64,000 bases of DNA from Fluctibacter halophilus (GTDB taxonomy: Bacteria > Pseudomonadota > Gammaproteobacteria > Enterobacterales > Alteromonadaceae), in the NCBI RefSeq assembly GCF_020687825.1, contig NZ_JAJEWP010000006.1, forward strand, positions 124,001 through 188,000, written 5' to 3'. Made by a program: the position numbers and the translations under genes. The notes below the pieces were generated by a model. It was not told where the DNA came from. It searched no databases and worked only from the letters and a program-made list of their open reading frames with translations. Shown in pieces: positions 28,478 to 36,916 of this stretch. How positions within the stretch are numbered: the first letter of the stretch is position 1; each line of letters opens with the position of its first letter.

Positions 28478-29656
28478 TTACCAATCTGCCAGTGGATTGA
28501 CATCAGCGTCGTAATCCACCGACGGGATATCAAAACCAAACAGCTTAAGAAACTCGTGATGGTAGCCGGCATAGTCACTCAGGGTGTGGAAGTTTTCCTG
28601 GGTCACCTGATCCCACAGGGCTTTGATTTTCGCCTGTGTCGCTTCATTGGTCTCTTTGCCGTCCATACGCAGACGGTTCATGTCATCGGTCTGCGGGTTT
28701 TCCAGCAACAGTTTTTCACGGAACAATCCGGTGATTTGCTCGATGCAGCCCTCATGGGTGCCCTCTTCTTTCATGACTTTATAAATCAATGAAATGTACA
28801 GTGGCATCACCGGGATCGCCGAGCTGGCTTGTGTCACTAAGGCTTTTAGCGAGGAGACATAGGCCTTAACCGCCTTGTCGTTGTGCCGGGTCTGAATAGC
28901 GGCAGCAGCGCGATCCAGGTCTTCTTTGGCTTTACCGATGGTCGCCTGACCATAAATCGGCCAGGTCAGCTCCTTGCCAATGTAGGTATACGCGGTGGTC
29001 TTACAATTATCCGCCAGCAAATCTGCATCAGCCAGGGCTTGCAACCACAATTCCCAATCCTCACCGCCCATCACTTTGATGGTGTTTTGGATTTCTTCTT
29101 CATTGGCCGGTTCCAATTCGACTTCATGGATCAGATCTTTGTCGGTGTCGTAGGTTTTGGTCTTATAGGCCTGACCAACCGGCTTAAGCGTCGACTTGTA
29201 GACTTCACCGGTCTCGGGATCGGTGCGTCGTGGCGAGGCCAGGCTGTAGATAACCAGATCAACCTTGCCCATGTCGGCTTTTAATGTGTCGATGACTTGC
29301 TGCTTCATCTCTTTGGAAAACGCATCGCCATTCAGGGTCTTAGCGTACAAGCCAGCCTGCTGAGCTTGTTGATGGAACGCCGCAGTATTGTACCAGCCGG
29401 CAGTGCCTGTCTTGCGGTCGCTGGGAGCTTTTTCGAAACAGACACCCAGGGTTTTGGCACCGTAACCGAACGCTGATACGATGCGTGACGCCAGGCCATA
29501 GCCGGTTGAACAACCCAACACCAATACATTCTTTGGTCCGTCGCCCAACGCCCCTTGCTGTTTCACGTAGTCGATCTGTTCCTGCACGCTGGCGGCACAG
29601 CCCACCGGATGGGCATTAGTGCAAATGAAGCCACGTACTTTGGGCTTGATAACCAT
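28478..29656 (-). CDS. fabV: NADH-dependent trans-2-enoyl-ACP/CoA reductase
   Basis: 392 residues, the length of FabV. N-terminus MVIKPKVRGFICTNAHPVGC and the nucleotide-binding glycine segment LVLGCSTGYGLASRI match the family. The catalytic Tyr-X8-Lys is in IYGQATIGKAK. It reduces the enoyl intermediate in the last step of fatty-acid elongation and is intrinsically triclosan-resistant. Monocistronic, between the terminator and the TRAP operon. Confidence 0.97.
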   Translation of the reverse strand: MVIKPKVRGFICTNAHPVGCAASVQEQIDYVKQQGALGDGPKNVLVLGCSTGYGLASRIVSAFGYGAKTLGVCFEKAPSDRKTGTAGWYNTAAFHQQAQQAGLYAKTLNGDAFSKEMKQQVIDTLKADMGKVDLVIYSLASPRRTDPETGEVYKSTLKPVGQAYKTKTYDTDKDLIHEVELEPANEEEIQNTIKVMGGEDWELWLQALADADLLADNCKTTAYTYIGKELTWPIYGQATIGKAKEDLDRAAAAIQTRHNDKAVKAYVSSLKALVTQASSAIPVMPLYISLIYKVMKEEGTHEGCIEQITGLFREKLLLENPQTDDMNRLRMDGKETNEATQAKIKALWDQVTQENFHTLSDYAGYHHEFLKLFGFDIPSVDYDADVNPLADW

Positions 29657-29678
29657 AAGTCATATCCTTGTTTGAAAT

Positions 29679-29702
29679 GTGCGCCTATTGTAATCGGCGC
29701 AC
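29679..29702 (-). terminator. possible terminator hairpin after the TRAP operon
   Basis: GTGCGCC (29679-29685) pairs with GGCGCAC (29696-29702) around a 10-base loop, in the gap between the end of dctP and the start of fabV. Read leftward it is followed by ATTTC only, so terminator strength is doubtful. Confidence 0.4.
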
Positions 29703-29741
29703 TTCATTAAACAACTCTGAGCAGCTACACACTGTCTGAAC

Positions 29742-30866
29742 CTAAGGCTCCTGGTATTGCTGACGGTTTTTGTAGTATTCCTGTTCAGACAGGGCATGGA
29801 ACTTCCAGATACCGTCCTGGAATGCTTTATAGGAGGCATACACCTTGGCAAACACCGGATCGGCAGCCACCTGTTCAGCCATGACCTGTTCAGTCGCCTC
29901 CCGCAACGCATCCATGACATCTTCAGGCAACGCACGTAGTTGCACCCCGTGCTTTTCTACCAGGGCCTGCATGGCTTCATAATTGCGCGCAGTGTACTCG
30001 TCCAGCATATCCTGGTTGGCCGCTCTGGCTGCCACTTCAATGATGGCCTGTAAGTCTTCGGGCAGCGCTTCATAAGCCGCTTTGTTGACCGTGAATTCAA
30101 GAGTAGCGCCGGGCTCATGCCAACCACTGTAGTAGTAATAGTCAGCGGCTTTGTACAAACCGAAGGCCAGGTCATTGTATGGACCTACCCATTCTGTTGC
30201 ATCAATTGCGCCGGATTGCAGTGACGTAAACAACTCTCCACCTGTTAATGCCACGGGCACACCACCCACTTTTTTGAACACCTCACCACCCAGACCGGGG
30301 ATGCGCATTTTCAGGCCCTGCATGTCTTCGATGCTGTTGATTTCCTTTTTGAACCAACCTGCCATCTGCACGCCGGTATTGCCACCGGCAAACGGGATCA
30401 CACCAAACGGCTCATACACTTCACGCCACAGTGCCAGGCCGCCGCCGTAGTGCAGCCAGCCATTGAACTCCTGTACGTTCATGCCAAACGGAATGGCGCC
30501 GAAGATTTGTGCCGCGGGGGCTTTGCCTTTCCAGTAGTAAGCACCGGAATGGCCCATCTGCACGGTACCGGAAGACACCGCATCAAACACTTCAAATCCG
30601 GGCACCAACTCGCCGGCACCATACACTTTGATGGTCAGACGTCCGCCGGACATGCGCTCAACATACTTGGCAAATGTCTCGGGCGCCCGGCCCAGACCAG
30701 GAAAGTTCTTCGGCCAGGAGGTGACCAGTTTCCACTCGTAGGTTTGCTGTGGCGCTGCCGTGGTGGTGCTATTACTTTGTGGGCTGTCGCCAGAACACGC
30801 GGCCAACACCCACGCCAACAATGTTGCAACCATCACACGGCCGCAGACGTTCATAAGCATTTTCAC
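29742..30866 (-). CDS. TRAP transporter solute-binding lipoprotein (DctP/TakP type)
   Basis: 374 residues with a lipoprotein signal (lipobox LAAC, about residues 21-24). The DctP fold is seen in LVTSWPKNFPG, GAGELVPGFEVFDAVSSG, the long hinge segment MQGLKMRIPGLGGEVF with the ligand-carboxylate Arg, and WVGPYNDLAFGLYKAADYYYYSGWHEPG. The last segment is typical of the TakP branch, whose characterised members bind 2-oxoacids or lactate. It captures the ligand in the periplasm for the adjacent DctQ/DctM permease. Substrate is inferred from the subfamily only. Confidence 0.9.
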   Translation of the reverse strand: MKMLMNVCGRVMVATLLAWVLAACSGDSPQSNSTTTAAPQQTYEWKLVTSWPKNFPGLGRAPETFAKYVERMSGGRLTIKVYGAGELVPGFEVFDAVSSGTVQMGHSGAYYWKGKAPAAQIFGAIPFGMNVQEFNGWLHYGGGLALWREVYEPFGVIPFAGGNTGVQMAGWFKKEINSIEDMQGLKMRIPGLGGEVFKKVGGVPVALTGGELFTSLQSGAIDATEWVGPYNDLAFGLYKAADYYYYSGWHEPGATLEFTVNKAAYEALPEDLQAIIEVAARAANQDMLDEYTARNYEAMQALVEKHGVQLRALPEDVMDALREATEQVMAEQVAADPVFAKVYASYKAFQDGIWKFHALSEQEYYKNRQQYQEP

Positions 30867-30868
30867 AA

Positions 30869-32245
30869 TCAGTCTCCATACACTAAATTAGGCAACCAGG
30901 TCACCAGCTCTGGCCATATGGCCAGACTTATCAACAATAACAGTTGCATCACAATAAACGGTATCACACCACGATAGATTGCCGTGGTTGGTACGGACGC
31001 CGGGGCAACGCCGCGCAGATAAAACAGCGCAAAGCCAAACGGGGGGGTCAGAAATGAAGTCTGCAAATTGACCGCAATCATGATCCCCAGCCAGATCGGA
31101 TCCACCCCCATGGTTAACAACACCGGCGCCACCAAAGGCACCACCACAAAGGTGATCTCGATAAAGTCCAGGATGAAGCCGAGCAGGAAAATCACCAGCA
31201 TCACCACCAGCATCGCCATCCATACACCGCCCGGCAACTGTTCAAACAGTTCCTCGATCAGCGTTTCACCACCCAGGCCTCTGAATACCAGTGAAAATAT
31301 CGACGCACCGATCAGGATCAGGAACACCATCGCCGTCACATGGGTAGTTGACTGGCACACCTCACGCAGTCGCTGCCAATTCAGTGAACCTTGTATCGCA
31401 GCCAAAAGCATGGCGCCAAAGGCACCGACACCCGCCGCTTCGGTCGGGGTCGCATAACCCGCCAGTATCGAGCCCAGAACCACCACCATCAGGACCAGAG
31501 GCGGTAGCAACGCTTTCAGCAGCCCGGACAGGGAAGCGTGTTCCGGTGTGTCTTTTTCGACATCACCGGCATCTTGGGGACGCAGCACGCTGATCAACAG
31601 TACATAACCAATGTACAAGGTGACCAGTAACAGCCCAGGCACCATGGCGCCCACGAATAAATCCCCCACAGAGACCGACTCGGGCGAAAAGATCCCCATG
31701 TTCAATTGCGCCTGCTGATACGCACTGGACAACACATCCCCCAGTAACACCAGCGCAATCGACGGCGGAATGATCTGCCCCAGCGTGCCGGTAGCACAGA
31801 TACTGCCGGTTGCGAATGCCGGTGAATAGCCCCGCTTAAGCATGGTTGGCAGCGACAACAATCCCATGGTCACCACCGTTGCACCGACAATACCGGTACT
31901 GGCAGCGAGCAACATACCGACCAGGATCACTGACAGCGCAAGACCGCCATGGAAGCGCCCGAACAATTGCGCCATCGCGGTGAGTAAGCGTTCGGCAATA
32001 CGGGATTTTTCCAGCATAACGCCCATAAACACAAATAAAGGCACAGCTAACAACGTCTGGTTGGTCATAATGCCGTACAGGCGACTGGGTAGGGCATGCA
32101 GGAAGGCACTTTCCAACTGACCGGTCCAAACCCCGATACCGGCAAACAGCAACGCGACACCGGCCAGCGATAAGGCCACCGGATATCCCGCCAGCAGCAC
32201 CACACACACAACAGCAAACAGGATCAACGGCATAAACTCAATCAT
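30869..32245 (-). CDS. TRAP transporter large permease (DctM)
   Basis: About 458 residues from the ATG at 32245 (MIEFMPLIL...); this overlaps the dctQ stop by 4 bases (ATGA), a common arrangement, while the longer frame would run back through dctQ. Around 12 membrane segments; SICATGTLGQIIPPSIALVL and YATPTEAAGVGAFGA are DctM hallmark segments. Uses the Na+ gradient to drive uptake. Confidence 0.93.
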   Translation of the reverse strand: MIEFMPLILFAVVCVVLLAGYPVALSLAGVALLFAGIGVWTGQLESAFLHALPSRLYGIMTNQTLLAVPLFVFMGVMLEKSRIAERLLTAMAQLFGRFHGGLALSVILVGMLLAASTGIVGATVVTMGLLSLPTMLKRGYSPAFATGSICATGTLGQIIPPSIALVLLGDVLSSAYQQAQLNMGIFSPESVSVGDLFVGAMVPGLLLVTLYIGYVLLISVLRPQDAGDVEKDTPEHASLSGLLKALLPPLVLMVVVLGSILAGYATPTEAAGVGAFGAMLLAAIQGSLNWQRLREVCQSTTHVTAMVFLILIGASIFSLVFRGLGGETLIEELFEQLPGGVWMAMLVVMLVIFLLGFILDFIEITFVVVPLVAPVLLTMGVDPIWLGIMIAVNLQTSFLTPPFGFALFYLRGVAPASVPTTAIYRGVIPFIVMQLLLLISLAIWPELVTWLPNLVYGD

Positions 32246-32766
32246 GCAGTTTCTCCCTTGTGTAAAGTCAGGGCGTTGCGGATGACCTCGGCAACCCCCT
32301 GTAAACACAGTGACGTGGCGAACAATAACAGCAACGACTTAAGGGCATAGACCAACGGCAGCCCACCGGCTTCTCCGGAACGTTCCATCATTTGCCAGGA
32401 CGTCATCACGTAATCCCAGCACATGACAAAAATGAACACACTGACCGGCATTAGCAACAACACAGCACCGAGCAGATCAACCCAGGCCTTACGCCGCCCG
32501 CTGAAGCCCCGATAGAAAATGTCCACCCGCACATGCTCATTTTTCTGTAATGCATACGAACAGGCGAGTAAAAACAGGCTGGCGTGCAGGTACATGACAG
32601 ACTCTTGCAGGGCTATCCAACCGAGGTTAAAACCGTAACGCAACACCACGATGGCAAATGTGAGAACAACCATCAGCACGCTAAACACGCTGACCATACG
32701 GCCCAGCCAGGCGTTGGCCGTGTCGATGCCCGAACGTACAGCGGACAACCAGGAAATGAGGTTCAT
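32242..32766 (-). CDS. TRAP transporter small permease (DctQ)
   Basis: 174 residues with four membrane segments, KNEHVRVDIFYRGFSGRRKAWVD being the conserved cytoplasmic loop of DctQ proteins. First gene of the leftward dctQ-dctM-dctP operon; order Q-M-P is one of the usual ones. Confidence 0.9.
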   Translation of the reverse strand: MNLISWLSAVRSGIDTANAWLGRMVSVFSVLMVVLTFAIVVLRYGFNLGWIALQESVMYLHASLFLLACSYALQKNEHVRVDIFYRGFSGRRKAWVDLLGAVLLLMPVSVFIFVMCWDYVMTSWQMMERSGEAGGLPLVYALKSLLLLFATSLCLQGVAEVIRNALTLHKGETA

Positions 32767-32846
32767 TGACTAACGCTACTCGGGGCACCCCACAGGGCTT
32801 CCCTATCCAATTGAGTTATGTAGCGTTTTTTTAACAAAAAAGGACT

Positions 32847-32882
32847 GTAAAAGAAACAAAACCAGCGCGGAATCGCGCTGGT
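32847..32882 (-). terminator. Rho-independent terminator after bolA
   Basis: Read leftward, ACCAGCGCG - ATT - CCGCGCTGGT is followed by TTTTGTTTCTTTT. It ends bolA transcription ahead of the TRAP operon. Confidence 0.85.
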
Positions 32883-32894
32883 CGGGGCAGGCGA

Positions 32895-33218
32895 TCAGGA
32901 CGCCTGGCGATGCATGCCTCCCAGGCAACGTGGTGAATCCGGGGCTTCACCATACAGGCTGTGCCACTCTTCATCGGTGTAAGTGTGCAATGCCAAGGCA
33001 TGAATTTCGTTGGCTAATTCATCTTTGAGCACTGCGTTCACCGCACGGTGACGGTTGATCAGACGTTCGCCACTGAATTTGGGCGTCACCAACACCACTT
33101 TAAAGTGGGTTTCCGCGCCATCAGGAACGTTGTGCATGAAGCTTTCATTGATCACCTCCAGATGCGCCGGTTCAAAGTGATCCAGTAGCTTTTTTTCGAT
33201 GTTGTTCTGAATATTCAT
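32895..33218 (-). CDS. bolA: BolA family protein
   Basis: 107 residues from the ATG at 33218 ([10 protein letters not shown]), with CAGGAG 5-10 bases upstream; the frame is open further but without conservation. The core [26 protein letters not shown] and [14 protein letters not shown] is classical BolA, with the invariant C-terminal His. BolA proteins partner with monothiol glutaredoxins around a [2Fe-2S] cluster and influence cell shape and stress response. Confidence 0.92.
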   Translation of the reverse strand: MNIQNNIEKKLLDHFEPAHLEVINESFMHNVPDGAETHFKVVLVTPKFSGERLINRHRAVNAVLKDELANEIHALALHTYTDEEWHSLYGEAPDSPRCLGGMHRQAS

Positions 33219-33290
33219 AGTCGCTCCTGTCCGGTTACTGCATGTTGGGCGAAACTTCCTTTTCACCCTTAAAGTTAGTCTGAATATGCC

Positions 33291-33353
33291 AAGGACAAAA
33301 ACCCAATTCCAGCGAGAATTGATAAGCCTTTGTCCTTACTTGTTATATTTTTT
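33291..33353. repeat. nested inverted repeats between bolA and the alkB-like gene
   Basis: AAGGACAAA (33291-33299) and TTTGTCCTT (33329-33337) are a perfect inverted pair; inside them CAATTC (33304-33309) and GAATTG (33316-33321) form a second perfect pair around a 6-base loop. A T-run (33347-33353) follows on the given strand. It may be a terminator for an unrecognised rightward transcript or a folded leader. No open reading frame is associated. Confidence 0.4.
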
Positions 33354-33389
33354 TCAGGTTGTTTTTGTGCCGCTTATAACACCTTTCTC

Positions 33390-34007
33390 TCAGGCCTGTA
33401 TCCGCCTGAACGTCAGGTTAATACGGCCGTTGTCAATCGATTTCCGCTTCGGCACGGCGTGCTGCCAGTACTGTTGGGTGGTGCCAGACATAATCAGTAA
33501 ACTCCCGTTTTGTAAAGGAATTCTGATTTTTTGCCCGGTCACTTTGTGGCGCAGATCAAAGTCCCTGCAGCTGCCCAACGTCAACGACGCAATCACAGGC
33601 TGGGCGCCAAGCTCGGGTTCATCGTCACTGTGCCAGCCCATGCTGTCGTCTCCGTCCCGATACCAGTTCGCCAGCACCGCATTGAACACCTGACCGGTGT
33701 GAGACTGACAACGCTCGCGCAACGATTGCAAATGTTCCGTCCAGGGTTGTGGCAACATCCACAAACCGGAATAACGATAGCGGGCTTGCGGATCGCCGTA
33801 ATAGGCCTGCAAACGTGGTATCCTTACCGTTCGACCAAACATTTTGATATTATCCTGCCGCCAGTTGAGGCTGTCACACAACGCGCGGTAATGGTCATCG
33901 GCATCCCTGACATTCAGAAACGCTGGCACGTACTGCAAGGTGGCGTCCGGTAAATCCAGCGTTTGCAGCGCTGAACTATCATTTGTCGCAAACATATCAC
34001 CTTGCAT
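33390..34007 (-). CDS. AlkB-like 2-oxoglutarate/Fe(II) dioxygenase
   Basis: About 205 residues. Possible starts are the ATGs at 34019, 34007 and 33995; the last has AAGGTG just upstream, so the exact N-terminus is uncertain. The iron ligands are in GWHSDDE (HxD) and QHAVPKRK, and the 2-oxoglutarate Arg pair is in RINLTFRR. NWYRDGDDSMGWHSDDE is characteristic of the ALKBH2/3-like branch, which reverses alkyl damage on single- or double-stranded nucleic acid. Divergent from rlmG with starts only about 25 bases apart. Confidence 0.88.
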   Translation of the reverse strand: MQGDMFATNDSSALQTLDLPDATLQYVPAFLNVRDADDHYRALCDSLNWRQDNIKMFGRTVRIPRLQAYYGDPQARYRYSGLWMLPQPWTEHLQSLRERCQSHTGQVFNAVLANWYRDGDDSMGWHSDDEPELGAQPVIASLTLGSCRDFDLRHKVTGQKIRIPLQNGSLLIMSGTTQQYWQHAVPKRKSIDNGRINLTFRRIQA

Positions 34008-34032
34008 CACATCAACCATTGATCGAAGACAC

Positions 34033-35169
34033 ATGAACACAGAACTGACCCTGGCAGGGCGCACTCTGCACCTGACACGCTACCCGACAGCTGCCCAACA
34101 CCCCAGTTTGCAGGCCTGGGATGCTGCTGACGAACTGTTGATAAACCATGTCGTTGAAACCTACGGCGAGCAGTTTAACGGTCGCTGTCACATTTACAAT
34201 GACGATTTCGGTGCCCTTGGGTGTTGGTTTGCCGCCTGGCAGACCGACTGGGTCAATGACTCGTTTGTCGCCCGTCAGGCCCTACAGGCAAATCTCGATG
34301 CAAATCAGTTGATGGCCGCCGAGGTAAACTGCCATGATCCCCTGTGGCAACCTGCATCTCCAGTCGATCGGGTATTGATCAAGATCCCTAAAACCACCGC
34401 ACTGCTGGAGCACCAGTTAGCACAATTGCAGCCTTGGGTCGGACCGGAAACGCAAATCATTGCTGCAGGTAAAGTCAAAGCCATACACACCTCGACCCTG
34501 AAATTATTTGAACGCTATCTGGGGCCAACCACCACATCCCTGGCGAAAAAGAAAGCCAGATTGATTTTCTGCACCCCAACTGCGTCGGGGATTGTACCAA
34601 TGCCTCCCCCTACCGAGTGGTATACCGACAATCCGCGCTTTCGGATCAGCAATCATGCCAACGTATTTGCCCGTCAGCAGCTCGATATCGGCGCCCGTTT
34701 CCTGCTCGATAATTTGCCAGACTGCAGTGGCCAGCGGATCATCGATTTGGGCTGCGGCAACGGGGTGCTGGGATTGCACGTGCTGGCACAGTGGCCCGAC
34801 AGTCGCGTAACCTTTGTGGACGAATCTTTTATGGCCATTGCCTCCGCACGGGACAATGTCACCGGCAACCTGCAAGATGGGCTACAACGCAGTGAATTTC
34901 TGGTCAGCAACTGTCTGGAGCAGTTCAGTGGCGGCCAGGTCGACCGAATACTGTGCAATCCCCCCTTCCATCAACAAAACACCATCACCGACCACATTGC
35001 CGATCAGATGTTTGCTGATGCTCGCCAACACTTGCGTCCCGGCGGTGAGTTACGCATCATTGGCAATCGTCATTTGGATTACCCGGCCAAGTTGAAGCGG
35101 TTGTTTGGTGGCTACACGGTTGTGGCTGCCAATCGAAAATTCAGCATTTTATCGGCCATTAAACGATAA
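34033..35169 (+). CDS. rlmG: 23S rRNA (guanine-N2)-methyltransferase RlmG-like
   Basis: 378 residues from the ATG at 34033; the open frame begins upstream but that part overlaps the divergent gene. Two-domain architecture: a degenerate N-terminal methyltransferase-like half and a C-terminal catalytic SAM domain with IIDLGCGNGVLGLHVLA (motif I) and the base-modifying motif ILCNPPFHQ (NPPF). RlmG methylates G1835 of 23S rRNA in E. coli; RsmC is the sister family with the same motif, but length, the position 175-200 linker and the NPPFHQ ending favour RlmG. Confidence 0.85.
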   Translation: MNTELTLAGRTLHLTRYPTAAQHPSLQAWDAADELLINHVVETYGEQFNGRCHIYNDDFGALGCWFAAWQTDWVNDSFVARQALQANLDANQLMAAEVNCHDPLWQPASPVDRVLIKIPKTTALLEHQLAQLQPWVGPETQIIAAGKVKAIHTSTLKLFERYLGPTTTSLAKKKARLIFCTPTASGIVPMPPPTEWYTDNPRFRISNHANVFARQQLDIGARFLLDNLPDCSGQRIIDLGCGNGVLGLHVLAQWPDSRVTFVDESFMAIASARDNVTGNLQDGLQRSEFLVSNCLEQFSGGQVDRILCNPPFHQQNTITDHIADQMFADARQHLRPGGELRIIGNRHLDYPAKLKRLFGGYTVVAANRKFSILSAIKR

Positions 35170-35178
35170 GGAATTGGT

Positions 35179-35820
35179 ATGTTTCGTTTGTTCCCAATGT
35201 TGTGTCTGCTGCTCACCAGTCATAGTGCCAACGCGGCGCAGGACGGTTCCCACATTCAGCCCGACAACTTTTATCCGCGAGTAAAACTGGAAACCACCAT
35301 GGGTGATATTGTGGTCGAGCTTGATCGCACCCGTGCGCCCCGTTCAGCCAATAACTTTTTGCGCTATGTCGACAAACGTTCCTTTGAAGGGACCATTTTC
35401 CATCGCATCATTGAGGGTTTCGTGGTGCAGGGCGGCGGCTATGATGAAGAATTCCGTGAAAAACCCAAATTTCCGCCGATCATTAATGAGTCCGGCAATG
35501 GCTTGAAAAATGACATGTACACCATCGCCATGGCACGGGAGAACGATCCCCACACGGCGACACGGCAGTTTTTCTTTAATGTAAATGACAACGACAGCCT
35601 CAACCCAGGCAGGGATTGGGGCTATGCAGTGTTTGGTATGGTGGTCGAAGGCTACGATGTGGTCGATGCAATGGCCCAGGTTGAAACCTTCTATAAAGCC
35701 ACCATCGGCTGGGCCGACGTGCCCCGTGAACCGATCATACTGACCAAAGCAACGGTATTACCCCCCTTTTCACCGACGACTGAGCAAAGTGCTACCAACG
35801 ACGGCGATACACAACCGTAG
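35179..35820 (+). CDS. exported cyclophilin-type peptidyl-prolyl isomerase
   Basis: 213 residues with a signal peptide (cleavage near NAAQD, residue 20). Cyclophilin core: KLETTMGDIVVELD, catalytic Arg in TIFHRIIEGFVVQGGG, and MARENDPHTATRQFFFNV. The C-terminal 15 residues are low-complexity. It catalyses proline isomerisation during folding of exported proteins. Follows rlmG by 9 bases and overlaps the convergent GNAT gene by 29 bases. Confidence 0.92.
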   Translation: MFRLFPMLCLLLTSHSANAAQDGSHIQPDNFYPRVKLETTMGDIVVELDRTRAPRSANNFLRYVDKRSFEGTIFHRIIEGFVVQGGGYDEEFREKPKFPPIINESGNGLKNDMYTIAMARENDPHTATRQFFFNVNDNDSLNPGRDWGYAVFGMVVEGYDVVDAMAQVETFYKATIGWADVPREPIILTKATVLPPFSPTTEQSATNDGDTQP

Positions 35821-36313
35821 GGCCATCGAATTCGTCACACTGACAATCATCACAGTGTGACATGCCCAACCGTTGCAATACTTTGATAGACGCCCCGTTG
35901 TGAGGGGCCGCCAGTCCGAGTATTTCAGCGGTACCAAAACGGGCGACTGCTTCGTCAATCACCGCCTGGGCTGCCTCAAAGGCATAGCCCTTACCGCGGT
36001 ATTCAGGCAAAAAGGCAAAGCCAATGTCCGGGCTATCGAGGTTAGGGCGCTGCAGCAAACCACACAAACCGACCGGCACGCTGTCATGTCGCTGTACCAC
36101 ACACTTCAGCCCCAACGGCGGCTGCCGATAGTGTGTCAGCGGTCCTTTTTGAAGATAGTCACGGGCCGTTTCCTCATCGCGAACCCCCCGATCACCAATG
36201 TTTCGGATCCAGTCGGGATCCCGCTGCAATGCATGAATAAATGCGGCGTCATCCAGGGTCAGGTGACGAAGCAATAGACGCGAGGTTTCCAGGATTGTGT
36301 GGGTATTCAACAC
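35792..36313 (-). CDS. GNAT acetyltransferase, RimJ/RimL-like
   Basis: 173 residues, GTG start with AAGG 5 bases upstream. LETSRLLLRHLTLDDA at the N-terminus and FAFLPEYRGKGYAFEAAQAVIDEA (acetyl-CoA loop RGKGYA) mark the Acetyltransf_3 subgroup that includes ribosomal-protein and small-molecule acetyltransferases. Substrate unknown. Tail-to-tail overlap with the cyclophilin gene. Confidence 0.82.
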   Translation of the reverse strand: MLNTHTILETSRLLLRHLTLDDAAFIHALQRDPDWIRNIGDRGVRDEETARDYLQKGPLTHYRQPPLGLKCVVQRHDSVPVGLCGLLQRPNLDSPDIGFAFLPEYRGKGYAFEAAQAVIDEAVARFGTAEILGLAAPHNGASIKVLQRLGMSHCDDCQCDEFDGPTVVYRRRW

Positions 36314-36322
36314 GACGACCTT

Positions 36323-36904
36323 CTAACGATTGGGTTTCAGTAGCGCATCAATCACCTGCCAATGGGGCTGAGTATTGCGCGCGCGACGAGGGTAAATGGG
36401 CTCATGCCGATCCCAATGCCAATGTACATCCTGCCAATGGGTGGTGTCGATAAAAGCCTGGGCAAAATCATGTCCACCGACTTCCAGACAACCGGTCAGG
36501 CAGGTATCCACGTAACTCTGCGACACCGGATAATCAGGGTTGGCAGGCTGTCTCGCCCGGGTATGGCAAATCCATATCCGGCTGTCACGCAACGTTACAG
36601 GCAATGGGTCTTGCGGCTGGGCACTGCTCACCTGGGCAGGATCAACCTGCTCAAAGGTGTAATCCTGTTCACGCTTGCGAAAATCGGCACTGAAGCCGTC
36701 TACTGGCAGCAGCACGGCATTGAGTGTGGCATGGGCAACCGGCCAGGCTCCGACGTAGGTTTGCAGCTCGGTCATTGAGCGGGTCACCCAGCCCCGTTGC
36801 CACCCCTTTACGTTAACCGCCACGGCGTGGTCAGATAACGCCGAGTAGTGGGTTCGGCTGTCGTGGCTGAGCAGACTGCCATAGCCCAGTAAAAAATCAG
36901 ACAT
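36323..36904 (-). CDS. gamma-glutamylcyclotransferase-like protein
   Basis: 193 residues. LLGYGSLLSHDSR at the N-terminus is the substrate-binding YGSL motif of the BtrG/GGCT fold, and the conserved Glu-containing segment follows around residues 70-80. Members cyclise gamma-glutamyl amines or glutathione-related substrates to 5-oxoproline; this particular branch is uncharacterised. GAGGAAA precedes the ATG. It lies 9 bases before the GNAT gene and 12 bases after the diguanylate cyclase gene, so these three may be one leftward transcript. Confidence 0.75.
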   Translation of the reverse strand: MSDFLLGYGSLLSHDSRTHYSALSDHAVAVNVKGWQRGWVTRSMTELQTYVGAWPVAHATLNAVLLPVDGFSADFRKREQDYTFEQVDPAQVSSAQPQDPLPVTLRDSRIWICHTRARQPANPDYPVSQSYVDTCLTGCLEVGGHDFAQAFIDTTHWQDVHWHWDRHEPIYPRRARNTQPHWQVIDALLKPNR

Positions 36905-36916
36905 ATCGGGTTTTCC

